Shown here: piece after piece, positions 36,625-46,640 of the stretch | How positions within the stretch are numbered: position 1 is the first letter of the stretch | Layout: each line of letters opens with the position of its first letter | Assembly: GCA_019916065.1 (NCBI GenBank) | Contig: CM034238.1 | Location: forward strand, 30,243,246 to 30,307,245 | Direction of reading: 5' to 3' | Length of the DNA stretch: 64,000 nucleotides | DNA from: Vitellaria paradoxa | Lineage: Eukaryota > Streptophyta > Magnoliopsida > Ericales > Sapotaceae | Program-made: the position numbers and the translations under genes | Notes under the pieces: model-generated | The model's database searches: none | Told to the model about the DNA's origin: nothing | What the model saw: only the letters and a program-made list of their open reading frames with translations

Positions 36625-39215
36625 TCTTTTTATGTGTATATGTATGTCTTTGGGCTTTTTTTTTTTTTTTTTTGGGTAATTGTATGTCTTTGGGGTTGGA
36701 GGTGCGAAAGTTCTTGTTGCCGGTTTTCTAGTCCTGAACTTATGCATGTTCATGCCGCAGTTGTTAATTTAATATGCTTTTTTGGCTGACCTACCAAAAG
36801 ATATATCTACTTTGTTTGCTTTTTTAGTGATCTCTCTCTACTGAATAATAATTAAGCTGCTTGTCAAATGGATTCTCTCATAGACCCATACAAACATAAA
36901 GTGTAGACCCATCCAAATAATTTGATTTGATTCAAAATATAATTAAATTCAATTCTTATCAGCTTCGTTATTACTGTAATACAAGGAGAAAGAGAAAAAG
37001 GAAAAAAAATAGATTATCCAAAAAAAATAAAGTAAAAGAAAGTATGATGGTTTAATTTCATTAAATTTTGTAATCGACAAGGATAAAATTTTATTAATTA
37101 AAAAGTGTAACAGTTACAACTTTATAGAATTTTTTGTTAATTAATTGATTGAATAAAAAATTTTAACACGTCATTTTTCATTTAATTTTCTGAATTTGTT
37201 TTATTTATTTATCGGATAGCATTGAGTCAAACCAAGTCCAACGTTGTGATTACTCTTAAACCTATATCCCCTAGAACCAAATTAATGATAACAATTGACC
37301 TAACATTGACAAATTGGAGTTGGAGTTGAGTTATTGATGGTTGAATTCTTCAAGGAGAGAAATTATTTTTTACTAAATTTATAATAAATATTAGGTTAAG
37401 CTTATTTGTATTTTCCAAACATCTTATTGTACTTCATTCTTTTTCTTGGGGGATAAGTGAAATGACAAAATTATATTTTTTTCATCTAACTCTTTTTATA
37501 TATAATTTAAAAGGATATATTTGCCATACATAGAAAAAAAAAGTTATAAACTTGGATAAACATGCTTCGCCTAATTTTTAAAGATTAAAATAAATTTTAT
37601 TTTCATTTATAGTTTAACCCAATCATATGAAAATAAATTTATTTTATTGTATTTTATTTCTAACTTAATCAAATGAAAATTAATTTATTTTACTTATATT
37701 TCTTTACAAACTTTTGTCATCATAGCTTTTGTTCTGACCCCATGTCATTTAGAAAGTTTTATATCAACGTTTCAATTCATATAATTTAGTTATATATTTT
37801 TAATTTTTTCTCACCTTAAATGTAAGAAAATGGCAAAGAAATGACAAAAAAATTATAAAGAAAATGAACTTAAATAAGTTATTTTCTTATTTGATCAAAT
37901 TATAAAATAAAATTAAATTTTATATGATTGTTAAAAATATAAATGAAAATAAAAATTAAATTTTAGATTTTAAAAATATTTTTCTTACATTTCGTTTCAA
38001 TAACCCAATTGTCACTAGTTCGAGTCATTTTAGAGACACTGAAAAGCTTTATTCGGTCGTACTTTAGAGTCTCAAATATGAGTCGTGGTATGCAACAGTT
38101 GGTTCGAACACCTTAAGTTGCGAAAAAAAAAAAAAAAGAAACAAAAAATTTATCAAAAGACTTGGACGTGTTTCTTTGTGAAGGACAATTATGTGATTTT
38201 AAATTATAAACAACAATATTTAGGCCAAAAAAAAAAATACTTTTGTAATTTCACTTTATGAAAATGGTAAAGTATAATACAGGAAAGCATTTAGAAAGTG
38301 CAAATGGTTTGGAGATAAATGGAGGGGATAATGTCAAAGTAAAAATTATTAATAATAGAATTCAAATTATTTTTTTTATTGTTGACAAATTTATCCTCCT
38401 CACACTTTGATAATTATCTCTCCAAAATTAATTTTTCTCATCTTTATTTATTCATCTCTATCTCTTTCTCCTTTTAAAAAACACATAGATTCCCTCTCCC
38501 AATTAATTTCTTTGATCTTCATTCATTCATTCTTATCTTTTTCTCCCTATTTAAAAAACATCAATCTCTATGTAAAGCTCATTGTTTTCTTCCTCTTTAT
38601 TTAAAAAATATCTTATTTTTATCATCTATTAATATGTATATCCATTTTTGAAGAGATTTTATGAAATTTTGTTAAAAAAGATATTATCTTAAAATCATAG
38701 GCCCCTTATTTGGAAGAAAAATTTTTATTTTTTTAGTTTTTGTCAATATAAGAAAATTTAATACATTTTTTGCCCTTTGAAAAAATAAATAAGATTTCAT
38801 TCTTAAGATTTTTGCTAAATCCAAAATTCCCATAATTATATTATGCATTAAAAAAGATAACATTCTTTAAAAATATTATAAAAAATTTGATGCAAGCAAT
38901 ACAATAGTAATAATATTTATTTTTTAATAAAAATCTATTTTAATAATTTTTATTTTAAATTAATATAATCACAATTAAACATGAGTCTAAATTTATAGTA
39001 GTATAATCTTTTTTTTTTAATTTTAAGTAATCGAAAAGAGAAAAGGTTCATAGTAATAGCTCAAAATATTACAAACAAGTGGTCTAATTTTAGTAATTTA
39101 ATAGAACATTAATAATTTTTCTATTTAAAATTAGAAATTTATTATTTAATCATATTTTGGAGACAAGTGTTTTTAGAAAATCGAGAAAGAGAGAATAGTA
39201 AATTTTGTTAACGAA
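36625..39215 (+). repeat. Left arm of a large inverted repeat: 3' flank of the second ZF-HD copy
   Basis: It matches the reverse complement of about 40060-43640, the 3' flank of the intact ZF-HD gene. Shared blocks in mirrored order include ggctgacctac (36780 with 43505), gacccatccaaataatttga (about 36904 with 43380), taatacaaggagaaa (about 36978 with 42943), ggatagcattgagtcaa (37213 with 42675), a block shared by 37620-37800 and 40930-41100, and tgccctttgaaaa (38773 with 40520). Non-coding, AT-rich. Confidence 0.88.
38424..38600. repeat. Degenerate tandem repeat of about 78 bp in the left arm
   Basis: Pyrimidine-rich units (attaattt-tctcatctt..., ctatctctttctcc..., ttaaaaaacat) recur two to three times. 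A related single unit is at about 39995-40085 in the spacer side. Confidence 0.55.
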
Positions 39216-39430
39216 ATAAAAAGCAAAAGAAATTGAAATGTCAATAATTTTTTAATGCAAAATATGAAAATTCATGTTACATTAAAATGCAAACAAATCA
39301 TGGCCGCTTGCACTTCAGTCCTACAGTGGATTTTTTTCACGGCAATCCCTCCTACAACAAATTTTTTCATGGCAGTCCCTTGGAATCCTCTGCATTTATA
39401 TAGAAACGTTAATATTTATGTCTTAATCGC

Positions 39431-39725
39431 TACGGGGTTCTAAGAGACTGTAGTGTATTTTGCACCACAGGGGCTGAAATGTTGAGATGAAGAATCATAA
39501 TTTAATCAAGATTTATTTAACTGAATTAATAAATACTATTGACTGAATTAATAAATACTATTGACTGAATTAATAAATTTTAATTAAATCATGCCCCTTC
39601 ATCTTAACACTATTAATTTAATTAAATCATCCCCCTTCATCTCAACACTATTAATAAACCTTAATTAGACCATGGTCTTTCATCTCAACACTTCACCTGT
39701 GCAAAATGCACAATTGGAACCCGAT
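39431..39725. repeat. MITE-like hairpin in the inverted-repeat spacer
   Basis: The arms 39431-39510 and 39662-39725 are reverse complements with gaps: cgggg-ttc, tgtattttgcac, acaggg-tga, tgttgagatgaa. The loop holds a 22-bp tandem repeat (39521-39579) and a degenerate ~40-bp repeat (39580-39690). No coding. The target duplication is not resolved. Confidence 0.6.
39521..39579. repeat. 22-bp tandem repeat, 2.7 units
   Basis: ctgaattaataaatactatt starts at 39521, 39543 and 39565. Confidence 0.85.
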
Positions 39726-41114
39726 GGCTGGGATAATCACATACTAGATATTGTTAATAATTAGCTCAATTTTCTTTTTAATTATCTTATTTGTTATTAG
39801 GTGAGGCACTCGTTAAGGGCGCTAAGGGCCAATGAAAGTAACAAAATTTTACATTTTTTTCATACACAACTCCATTAAATTTGCAAGATAAAATTGCATG
39901 TCATATATTTATTAATTTTAGTGAGTGGCGTTCGCACGTTAACAAACCCTTTAATTGTTGAAGAATTACCTTCATTTATTATTTTGCAAAATTCTCTTCC
40001 TAATTAATTTCTCTCATCCAATCTATGATCTCTATCTCTTTTTCTCTTCTTAAAAAACTTATTGCTCTCTCTTTCTCTTCTTTTAGAAAAACATCTATCT
40101 TCAAAATATAATCAAATAATAAATCTCATGTTTTAAATATAAAAATTATTAACGTGCTATTGAGTTATAAAAATATGACTACTTATTTGTAATATTTTAT
40201 ATAATATAATTAATGATTTCTTATTGGCATGAATCATTTTTTCTGATTTTTTTTAAATTTTAATATAACTATATAAAAAAACTATACTATTAAAAATTTA
40301 GACTCATGTTTAATTACAACTATATTAATTTAAATTAAAAATTATTAAAATATATTTTTATTAAAAAATTATTTTTACTATTATATTTTCTACATTAATT
40401 TTTTTATAATATTTTTAAAAAATATTATCTTCTCTATGTATAATATATATAATTATGGGAACTTTGGATTTAGTTTGTTATAAAAATATTAAAAATAAAA
40501 TCTTATTTATTCTTTTCAAAGGGCAAAAATGTACATTATTTTTTTATATTGATAAAAATAAAAAATATAAATTTTCCCCAAATAAGGGGTTGTGTGATTT
40601 AAGGCAATATTAGTTTTTAGCAAATTTTCCTAAAATCTCTTTAAAAACATATATACATATTAATAGATGATAATAAAAGTAAGATATTTTTTTTTAAAAA
40701 GAGGAAGAAAATAATGTGTTTTACATAGAATTTTATGTTTTTTAAATAGAAATAAAAAGATAGGAATGAATGAATGAAGATTAGAAAAGTTAATTTAAAG
40801 AAATAATTTAGGTGTTTTTTAAAAGGAGAAAAAAAAAGATAGAATTAATAAACGAAGGCAAGAGAAATAAATTTTATTTTATTTTTAACAATCGTTTTTT
40901 ATATTTTTTGTCATTTTCTTTCATTTAAGATAAGAAAAATTTAAATATATAACTAAATAATAAAAATTGAAATGTTTATATAGAACCTTCTAAACAACTT
41001 GGGATGAGAATAAAAGTTAAAATGATAAAAGTTTGCAAAGAAATATAAATAAAATAAATTAATTTTTATTTGATTAAGGTAGAAATAAAATACAATAAAA
41101 CAAATTTTATTTTT

Positions 41115-41119
41115 CTATG
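41115..41119. repeat. Target site duplication ctatg (left)
   Basis: ctatg here and at 42180-42184 flank the short copia element exactly. Confidence 0.9.
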
Positions 41120-41263
41120 TGTTAATGTGTAGAATATATCTGGACCATATGGAACGTGTATAGCTACGCTAGAATTTGTATAGTCACTTTTGAATGTATA
41201 TATATTAACACAAATAAACTCAGTTGAGTGTGTGGTGTTCACTTTAGTTTTATTCTTTTCACA
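41120..41263 (+). repeat. 5' LTR (144 bp) of the short copia element
   Basis: Starts TGTTAATG, ends TTCACA and is directly followed by the primer site. It contains a tatatat box and matches 42037-42179. Confidence 0.9.
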
Positions 41264-41275
41264 TGGTATCAGAGC
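41264..41275 (+). other. Primer binding site (initiator-Met tRNA)
   Basis: tggtatcagagc is the classic copia primer site, immediately after the 5' LTR. Confidence 0.9.
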
Positions 41276-41500
41276 GTCAGCTCTGAATTCCTATGAGTGT
41301 CAATTGTCCATTGTTCTGTAAGTGTCAAGCACTGTGAACCAGAAAGTTCACATTTAATAGTAAAGTCCAAAGGTCCTCATCTCTATTGAAAGGGTAGAAG
41401 TACCTCTCTTGGTAGCTAGTTCAATTTGTGACCAACCTCAAACAAGTCACCGGAATTAGGCGACTGTCGTTGGAGAAAGCACCATCAGCGGAAGTCTCCC

Positions 41501-42010
41501 TTGCGCAGTCACATGCCAGTAGCTTTCTTATGCGTGGACCTCACGCACCTCCTTCATCCAACATGTGCACCAGGATGTGGGTTGTTGTATAAAGATAACG
41601 GCCACACTATTGTCCAAGATTACACAGATGCGGATTGGGCTGGTTCTCCATCTGATAGACGATCCACTAAAGGGTATTGTGTTTTTGTGGGAGCAAATTT
41701 GATATCTTGGAAAAATAAAAAGCAAATCGTGGTAACCAGATCTAGTGTAGAGTCAGAATATCGAGCCATAGCACATACATTTTGTGAATTGATTCGAATA
41801 CTTCATATGTTAACAGAATTGGAAATTTCTGAATTACAGCCTATGGAACTATTCTGTGATAATCAAACTGCTGTCCACATAACCTCTGATCCAATGTTCC
41901 ATAAGCAGACCAAGCATACTAAAGTTGATTATCACTTTGTCAGAGAAAAGATCTTGCAAAATATCATCAAGACGAGTTTAGAACATATGATGTATTTGCT
42001 CCAGTTTTAG
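41501..42010 (+). CDS. Copia RNase H domain ORF (169 codons), C-terminal pol remnant
   Basis: From about residue 40 the peptide is copia RNase H: DYTDADWAGSPSDRRSTKGYCVFVG (first Asp), SWKNKKQIVVTRSSVESEYRA (Glu), FCDNQTAVHI (Asp), then TKHTKVDYHFVREKI. The four acidic residue positions appear intact. Residues 1-40 come from unrelated leader-like sequence fused by the internal deletion. It stops at the polypurine tract, as in complete elements. No RT or integrase remains. Whether it is translated is unknown. Confidence 0.8.
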   Translation: MRSHMPVAFLCVDLTHLLHPTCAPGCGLLYKDNGHTIVQDYTDADWAGSPSDRRSTKGYCVFVGANLISWKNKKQIVVTRSSVESEYRAIAHTFCELIRILHMLTELEISELQPMELFCDNQTAVHITSDPMFHKQTKHTKVDYHFVREKILQNIIKTSLEHMMYLLQF

Positions 42011-42016
42011 AGGGAG

Positions 42017-42179
42017 TGTTAATGTATATTTAGTAGTGTTAATGTCTAGAATGTATTTAGACTATATGGAACCTGTATACCACAATAGAATTTGTATAGT
42101 CACTTTTAAATGTATATAAATTAACACACATAAGCCCAGTTAGGTGTGTGATATTCACTTTAATTTTATTCATCTCACA
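42017..42179 (+). repeat. 3' LTR of the short copia element (163 bp, start duplicated)
   Basis: It opens with tgttaatgtatatttagtag and then starts again tgttaatgtctag at 42037; the rest matches the 5' LTR. The first 20 bp are a tandem duplication of the LTR start absent from the 5' LTR. Confidence 0.85.
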
Positions 42180-42508
42180 CTATGACTAGGCAAACTATAA
42201 ATAAAAATAAAATTTTTCTTAATCTTTAAAAATTATGCCTAAAGATTTTTATCAAAATTTATATATTTATTTTCTACAGAGGGCAATTATATCCTTTCAA
42301 ATTAAAAATAATTAGATAAAAAATAAATTTATAATTTTACTTAATGAAAAAAAATAGAATGATGTACAATAAAATGTTTGAGAAATACAACTAAGCTCAC
42401 CATAATATTTATTATAAATTTAGTAAATTAATTTCTCTCCCTGAAGAATTCAACCAACAATAACTCCAACCCCAATTTGTCAATTTTTAAGTAAATAGTT
42501 ATCACTAA

Positions 42509-42612
42509 TTTTTTTTGATAGGTAAGCTGCGGGGAGGGTTCCAGGTTCGAACCCGAATGATAAGTGGGTAAAGAATGGAGTTCAACCACCGAGTTAAGTG
42601 TCTCACTCTTGC
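42509..42612 (-). repeat. SINE-like unit with canonical B box
   Basis: The minus strand has gggttcgaacctgg (42541-42554), a textbook B box, preceded by an A-box-like cttaactcggtgg (42586-42599), and runs into an A-rich end at about 42509-42517. It is absent from the left arm of the inverted repeat, so it inserted after the duplication. Confidence 0.7.
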
Positions 42613-43128
42613 TATTACTAATTTGCTTTTAGGGAATATAGGTTTAAGAGTAATCACAAGGTTGGAATTGATTTGACTCAATGCTATCCAATAAATAAAT
42701 AAATAAATTCAAAAAAATAAATGAAAAATGATGCATTAAAATTTTGGTTCAATCATTTTATTAATAATAATAATAATAAAAATCTATAAAATTGTAACTA
42801 TCGTATATGTATTGTTACACTTTTTAATTAATAAAATTTCATTTTTTTCGATTAGAAAAATTAATGAAATCAAACCACCACATTAATTTCTTTAATTTTT
42901 GAGTATTACTTTTTTTTTATTCATTTTCCTTTTTCTCCTTGTATTATACTAATAATGAAACTGATAAGAATTGAATTTTGACCGTAGTTCCCTAGTTATA
43001 TTTTTGGAAGACTAACTTTTTCAAAATTTTTTAAACTTTTATAAATTTTTACAAACTTTGGTCATTCTAACTTATTTTTCATGTATTTATATTAAAATTC
43101 TAAATTTTATAAATTTTTACCAACTTTT

Positions 43129-43199
43129 ACAAATTTTTGTTAATTTTTATCGATTTTTACAAATTTTTGTTAATTTTTATCGATTTTTACAAATTTTTA
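43129..43199. repeat. 30-bp tandem repeat, about 2.4 units
   Basis: acaaatttttgttaattttt-atcgattttt repeats at 43129, 43159 and 43189 in a longer low-complexity T-rich stretch (43010-43230). Confidence 0.85.
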
Positions 43200-43796
43200 T
43201 CAACTTTATAACAATTTTTTCCAAACCATATGAATAGGTAACTGAGACCAAATTCAAACAGGTTATATCAGAAAATTTGAGTTCATGTTTCAAACACAAA
43301 AGTAGTTGACAACTTCAATATTTTTCTTAACTTTTCTAACTTGTTTTCTTAAAAAAGCCCCGTTTGAATCAAATCAAATTATTTGGATGGGTCTACATTT
43401 TATGTTTGTATGGTTCTACGAGAGAATTCTATTTGAGAAGCAACTTAATTATATATAATTCAGTTGAGTAGAAAGATCTAAAGCAAACAATATACATATA
43501 CATTTAGTAGGTCAGCCAAAACAGCATATTACATTGACAACTGCTGCACAAACATATATAAGTTTAGTACTATTAAAAAGCAGGCGGTAAGACCTTTCAT
43601 AGCTCCAATAAACCTTACACATAAAAAGAAACAAATATAATTTAAAAAAAAAAAAAAGAGCACCCACACAAACGCAGAATCTGCAGGAAACTACTAGCTA
43701 GGAAATAAAATTAGCACACAACCGAAGCAAATATATATATATATATAATAGTTATTGATGAGAGCTGCCAGCTGATCCATGACAATTTCTCTACCA

Positions 43797-44423
43797 CTAG
43801 CCACCAACGTACTTGCGTCTGTTCCTCCTCATCCAATCGTTCAGAAAACGAGAGGTGATTCCAACTTCACTGCAAAATTCGCCAATTTCCTCCTCATCAC
43901 GTCCCTCCAAGCTCCAATTCGACCTCTGAGCATACGAAACCAAGGCCTGCCTCTGCACTTCACTAATCCTAGGCCTCCCCCTCCTCCTCCTCTCTACTAC
44001 GGCGGCCGGCTGCTGATTCTCTGGGACATTGTTAACGCCTTGGCCTGCCTCAGGATCAGCAACTGGAGGAATATTAGGGTTTTCCCCCACATCCCAGTAG
44101 TCCAAATCCTCCTCCTGCTGCTGCTGCTGAGCAGCCGGGGCGGGGATGGGGTGGTTTTGGATCGCAAGGACTAGTTGTTGTTGTGGTGGTGGCGGCGGTT
44201 GTGCTTGTTGTGGCGGAACTTCCTCCCTCCGGTGGTAGTTACGGTGGCAACCGCAATTAGCACACAATAAACTCGTCGAAGTTCCTTCCATTCCGGCCTT
44301 GAGAAACTCCCGGCAACCATCAAAGTTATAGCTACCCATAATCGCGGAATAATTCCTCTGGCACTCATGGTAGCTAACAATGTTAGCATATTGTGCCCTC
44401 CCATTGCCTTGGTTGTTCGCCAT
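43797..44423 (-). CDS. Zinc-finger homeodomain (ZF-HD) transcription factor
   Basis: An intact, intronless frame of 208 codons, typical of plant ZF-HD genes, which encode nuclear DNA-binding dimers. Residues 12-66 form the ZF-HD dimerisation finger: HEC21QRN, FDGC37REF, C54ANC57GC59H60, NYH64. The His that normally follows the first Cys (KNH) is Tyr25 here. Residues 70-105 are Pro/Gln-rich, 104-125 acidic. Residues 145-207 form the atypical homeodomain: basic arm ERRRRGRPRIS, helix 1 VQRQALVSYAQR, W170, helix 2 EEEIGEFCSEVG, recognition helix FLNDWMRRNRRK (W197, N201). The start is the only Met before the finger. A TATA-like box lies about 95 bp upstream. Its 3' flank is duplicated in inverted form at 36.6-39.2 kb, and a broken second copy exists. 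Function in this plant is unknown. Confidence 0.93.
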   Translation of the reverse strand: MANNQGNGRAQYANIVSYHECQRNYSAIMGSYNFDGCREFLKAGMEGTSTSLLCANCGCHRNYHRREEVPPQQAQPPPPPQQQLVLAIQNHPIPAPAAQQQQQEEDLDYWDVGENPNIPPVADPEAGQGVNNVPENQQPAAVVERRRRGRPRISEVQRQALVSYAQRSNWSLEGRDEEEIGEFCSEVGITSRFLNDWMRRNRRKYVGG

Positions 44424-44517
44424 ATGTTCTCAAAGAGAGGGAGACGAGAAACTACCGACAGAGAGGGGGGGGGTTTGATATTTGTTTGCCATGAAAATGA
44501 ATGTTCAAATTACATGA

Positions 44518-44524
44518 ATTTATA
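44518..44524 (-). promoter_or_regulatory. TATA-like box of the ZF-HD gene
   Basis: The minus strand has TATAAAT about 95 bp before the ATG. The same box at the same distance is kept in the pseudogene copy (21224-21230). A C-run (plus gggggggggg, 44465-44474) follows in the leader. This is inference from position and conservation only. Confidence 0.55.
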
Positions 44525-45959
44525 GGAGGTTAGAAGCATGGTGTAAACGTTGAATTAATTATTTGCATGGGTCCCAGTAATTAAGAAGACCTTACTAATT
44601 TTAAGCCACGCAAAGAGATTAAGATGGCATTATATCTGCAAACTAACAAAAAAAGAAGAAAAATTAAGAAACGGTTGGGATAGTTTGTTCTTTATATATT
44701 TGAGGTGTGTTTGGTTTACTAAAGTTTATCAGTTTTTATTAATTTTTATACTTTTTTCAATCAAATTTCTTCACATATCACTTTTACATCAAATTTTTAT
44801 ACTTTTTTTAGTATTTTTGTTGCTATCCAAACACCATCTTAATTAAAATTCTTCCTTTTCAGATATTTTTTTTACTTTTTTTTTTTTTTGACAAATGGAC
44901 CGTTGGGAGTTTCAATTTTGCCAACAAATTTATCAAATTTTTAACTTTCTTTAATTTTTTCAATTTTATCTAACTTTTTTCCAAAAAAAAAAATCTACAG
45001 CTTTTTATCTATTTTTACTAATTATCTTCAACTGTGGACTCGTTTGGAAGCGAAAAAAAAAAAAAGTAAATATTTGGTAACTTTTTTGTTTTTTAAACAT
45101 TTGATAACACTTCATCAATTATTTATAATCTCTGAAAATTTCTCTAACTTTTGATCAAATAATCAAAAGTTTCTAAAAAAATCTTGAAAATTTTTAAATT
45201 TTTTGACAAACAACCAAAAGTTACTAAAAACTCCTAAAAATTACTAAAAATTTTAAATTTTTATTAAACATATAAAAAGTTGCAACTAGCAATTTTTGCC
45301 AAAAATTGTCAAAAATTCTTAAGACTTTCGCTTCCAAAGTGGGTCCTTTATCCAACTTTTACCAACTTCTTTTAATTTTGCTTCAGTTTTTTTTTCTAAA
45401 TTTTTATGAACTTTTACCAAATGTATAATATTTTTAAAAATTAAATGTGATAGCACTGGAACAAAAAATTATGAAAGAAAATTTCGTTCTTTTGCACATT
45501 AAACGATGCCGAATGAACGGCAAGTGGATATTTTTCAAATTAGTATTTGAAAAATGATAAAATATTTAATTATTTCATCGATTCTTGTTAATGTACAACA
45601 ATTTTCTGCTTCACAGCATTAAATATGGAGATTAGACATAGATTATTACCATTTTACCATTAAATTTTTTAAGTTGGAAGATTATCAATTTATTTAGTTT
45701 TAAGATATATTCATAATTTTTTTTTATCCTTTATTTTATAAGTAAATATGTCATTTTAAAAGTTTCACTTTTCACTTTTATCTTTTCTCTATTTCTGCTC
45801 ACTTTTTTAGGCGATGAAATTTATAAAATTTAGGCACTTATTTTTTTTATTTCTTTTTATTTTTTTCTTAGAAAAATTCATAAACAAGTTATAAATTCTA
45901 AAATTTTTTCTTCTCTAGCTTTTTTTTTTTTTAATTCTCATTTCACGTTATCCAAAGAG

Positions 45960-46210
45960 ACTATTACTAATTACTGTTTGGGTGATTACGTGCACTAGCT
46001 TATGACAAAATTAATATCAGTTAATTAAATATGTTCCTTGTTTTGAATAATAATTGTTATTAGATTCTACGTTAATTTTATTACTCATTAGTCATTAGTC
46101 GAGTCATTATGTTAGCCGGCAATATACGATATTATCACAACCAGGTGATCCCAAAATATAAGAAACATATTGCTAATTATAAATATGTAATTCTTTATTT
46201 ACAATAATCA
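45960..46210. repeat. Dispersed repeat copy (also at 49468-49795/54951-55220)
   Basis: It shares ttaattaaatatgtt-cttgttt-gaataa, gagt-attat--tagc and gctaattataaa-atgt in the same order with 55010-55200. No coding or clear termini. Confidence 0.45.
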
Positions 46211-46219
46211 CAACAAAGT

Positions 46220-46640
46220 TATATATAAATAATAGTCACGGCTGGAGCCATGAAGAGACGGGCGAGTGACATACCCTTTGAAGGCAAAATTATCAAAATA
46301 TCATTTATACTTTAGTTTTTAAAAAAATTAAATTAATTAAAAATAAAATATTTTGACCTCATTAAAAAATTAAGATTAACTCAATATTTCTAACATAAAA
46401 GAAATTTGTAAGAATTAAATTCAAGTATTTTTTGTAAAAAAAAGTACATTCTCCCATTACATTATTAAATACTTTTGCACATTATATTAGTAAATGTAAC
46501 ATAAATAATAAAACTCAATAACAAATATATATATATATATATATATTTGTTACGAGAAACATTTTTATTAAATCTTAAGTGCTATTAAATGAGTTAAGTA
46601 AACAATTAAATTGTGAAAAATATATTAAAATAGAATTCAT
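46220..46640. repeat. Dispersed repeat, copy 1
   Basis: It shares ordered blocks with 63210-63650: aaatta-caaaat, ttaaaaaattaa-attaa, caa-tattttt-t-aaa, gtgaaaaatatatta. Copy 1 carries a (TA)n tract where copy 2 has (ATT)n/(TTTTA)n. Possibly LTR or Helitron debris; class unknown. Confidence 0.45.

Larger units (their letters stand above)
41120..42179 (+). mobile_element. Internally deleted Ty1/copia element (1060 bp, TRIM-sized)
   Basis: 5' LTR 41120-41263 (TGTTAATGTG...TTCACA), primer site tggtatcagagc (41264-41275, initiator-Met type), internal region with only the RNase H end of pol, polypurine tract agagggag (42009-42016) and 3' LTR to 42179. Perfect 5-bp target duplication. Most of gag and pol is missing, so it must have moved with proteins from a full-length relative, or was deleted after insertion. 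Confidence 0.92.
40060..43640 (-). repeat. Right arm of the large inverted repeat: 3' flank of the intact ZF-HD gene
   Basis: This is the mirror of 36625-39215 with two later insertions, a short copia element (41120-42179) and a SINE-like unit (42509-42612), both absent from the left arm. Their precise absence confirms that the two arms were homologous before the insertions. Otherwise non-coding. Confidence 0.88.

Noticed and set aside
42541..42600. Possible tRNA gene on the minus strand
   Set aside because: It has a perfect B box but no cloverleaf with paired acceptor stem; better explained as a SINE.
43779..44174. Plus-strand ORF of 131 codons with Pro and Leu runs
   Set aside because: It is the antisense of the ZF-HD gene; the runs come from its Pro/Gln codons.
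44171..44404. 77-codon minus-strand ORF over the ZF-HD gene
   Set aside because: It is another frame of the same gene and loses the zinc-finger residues.
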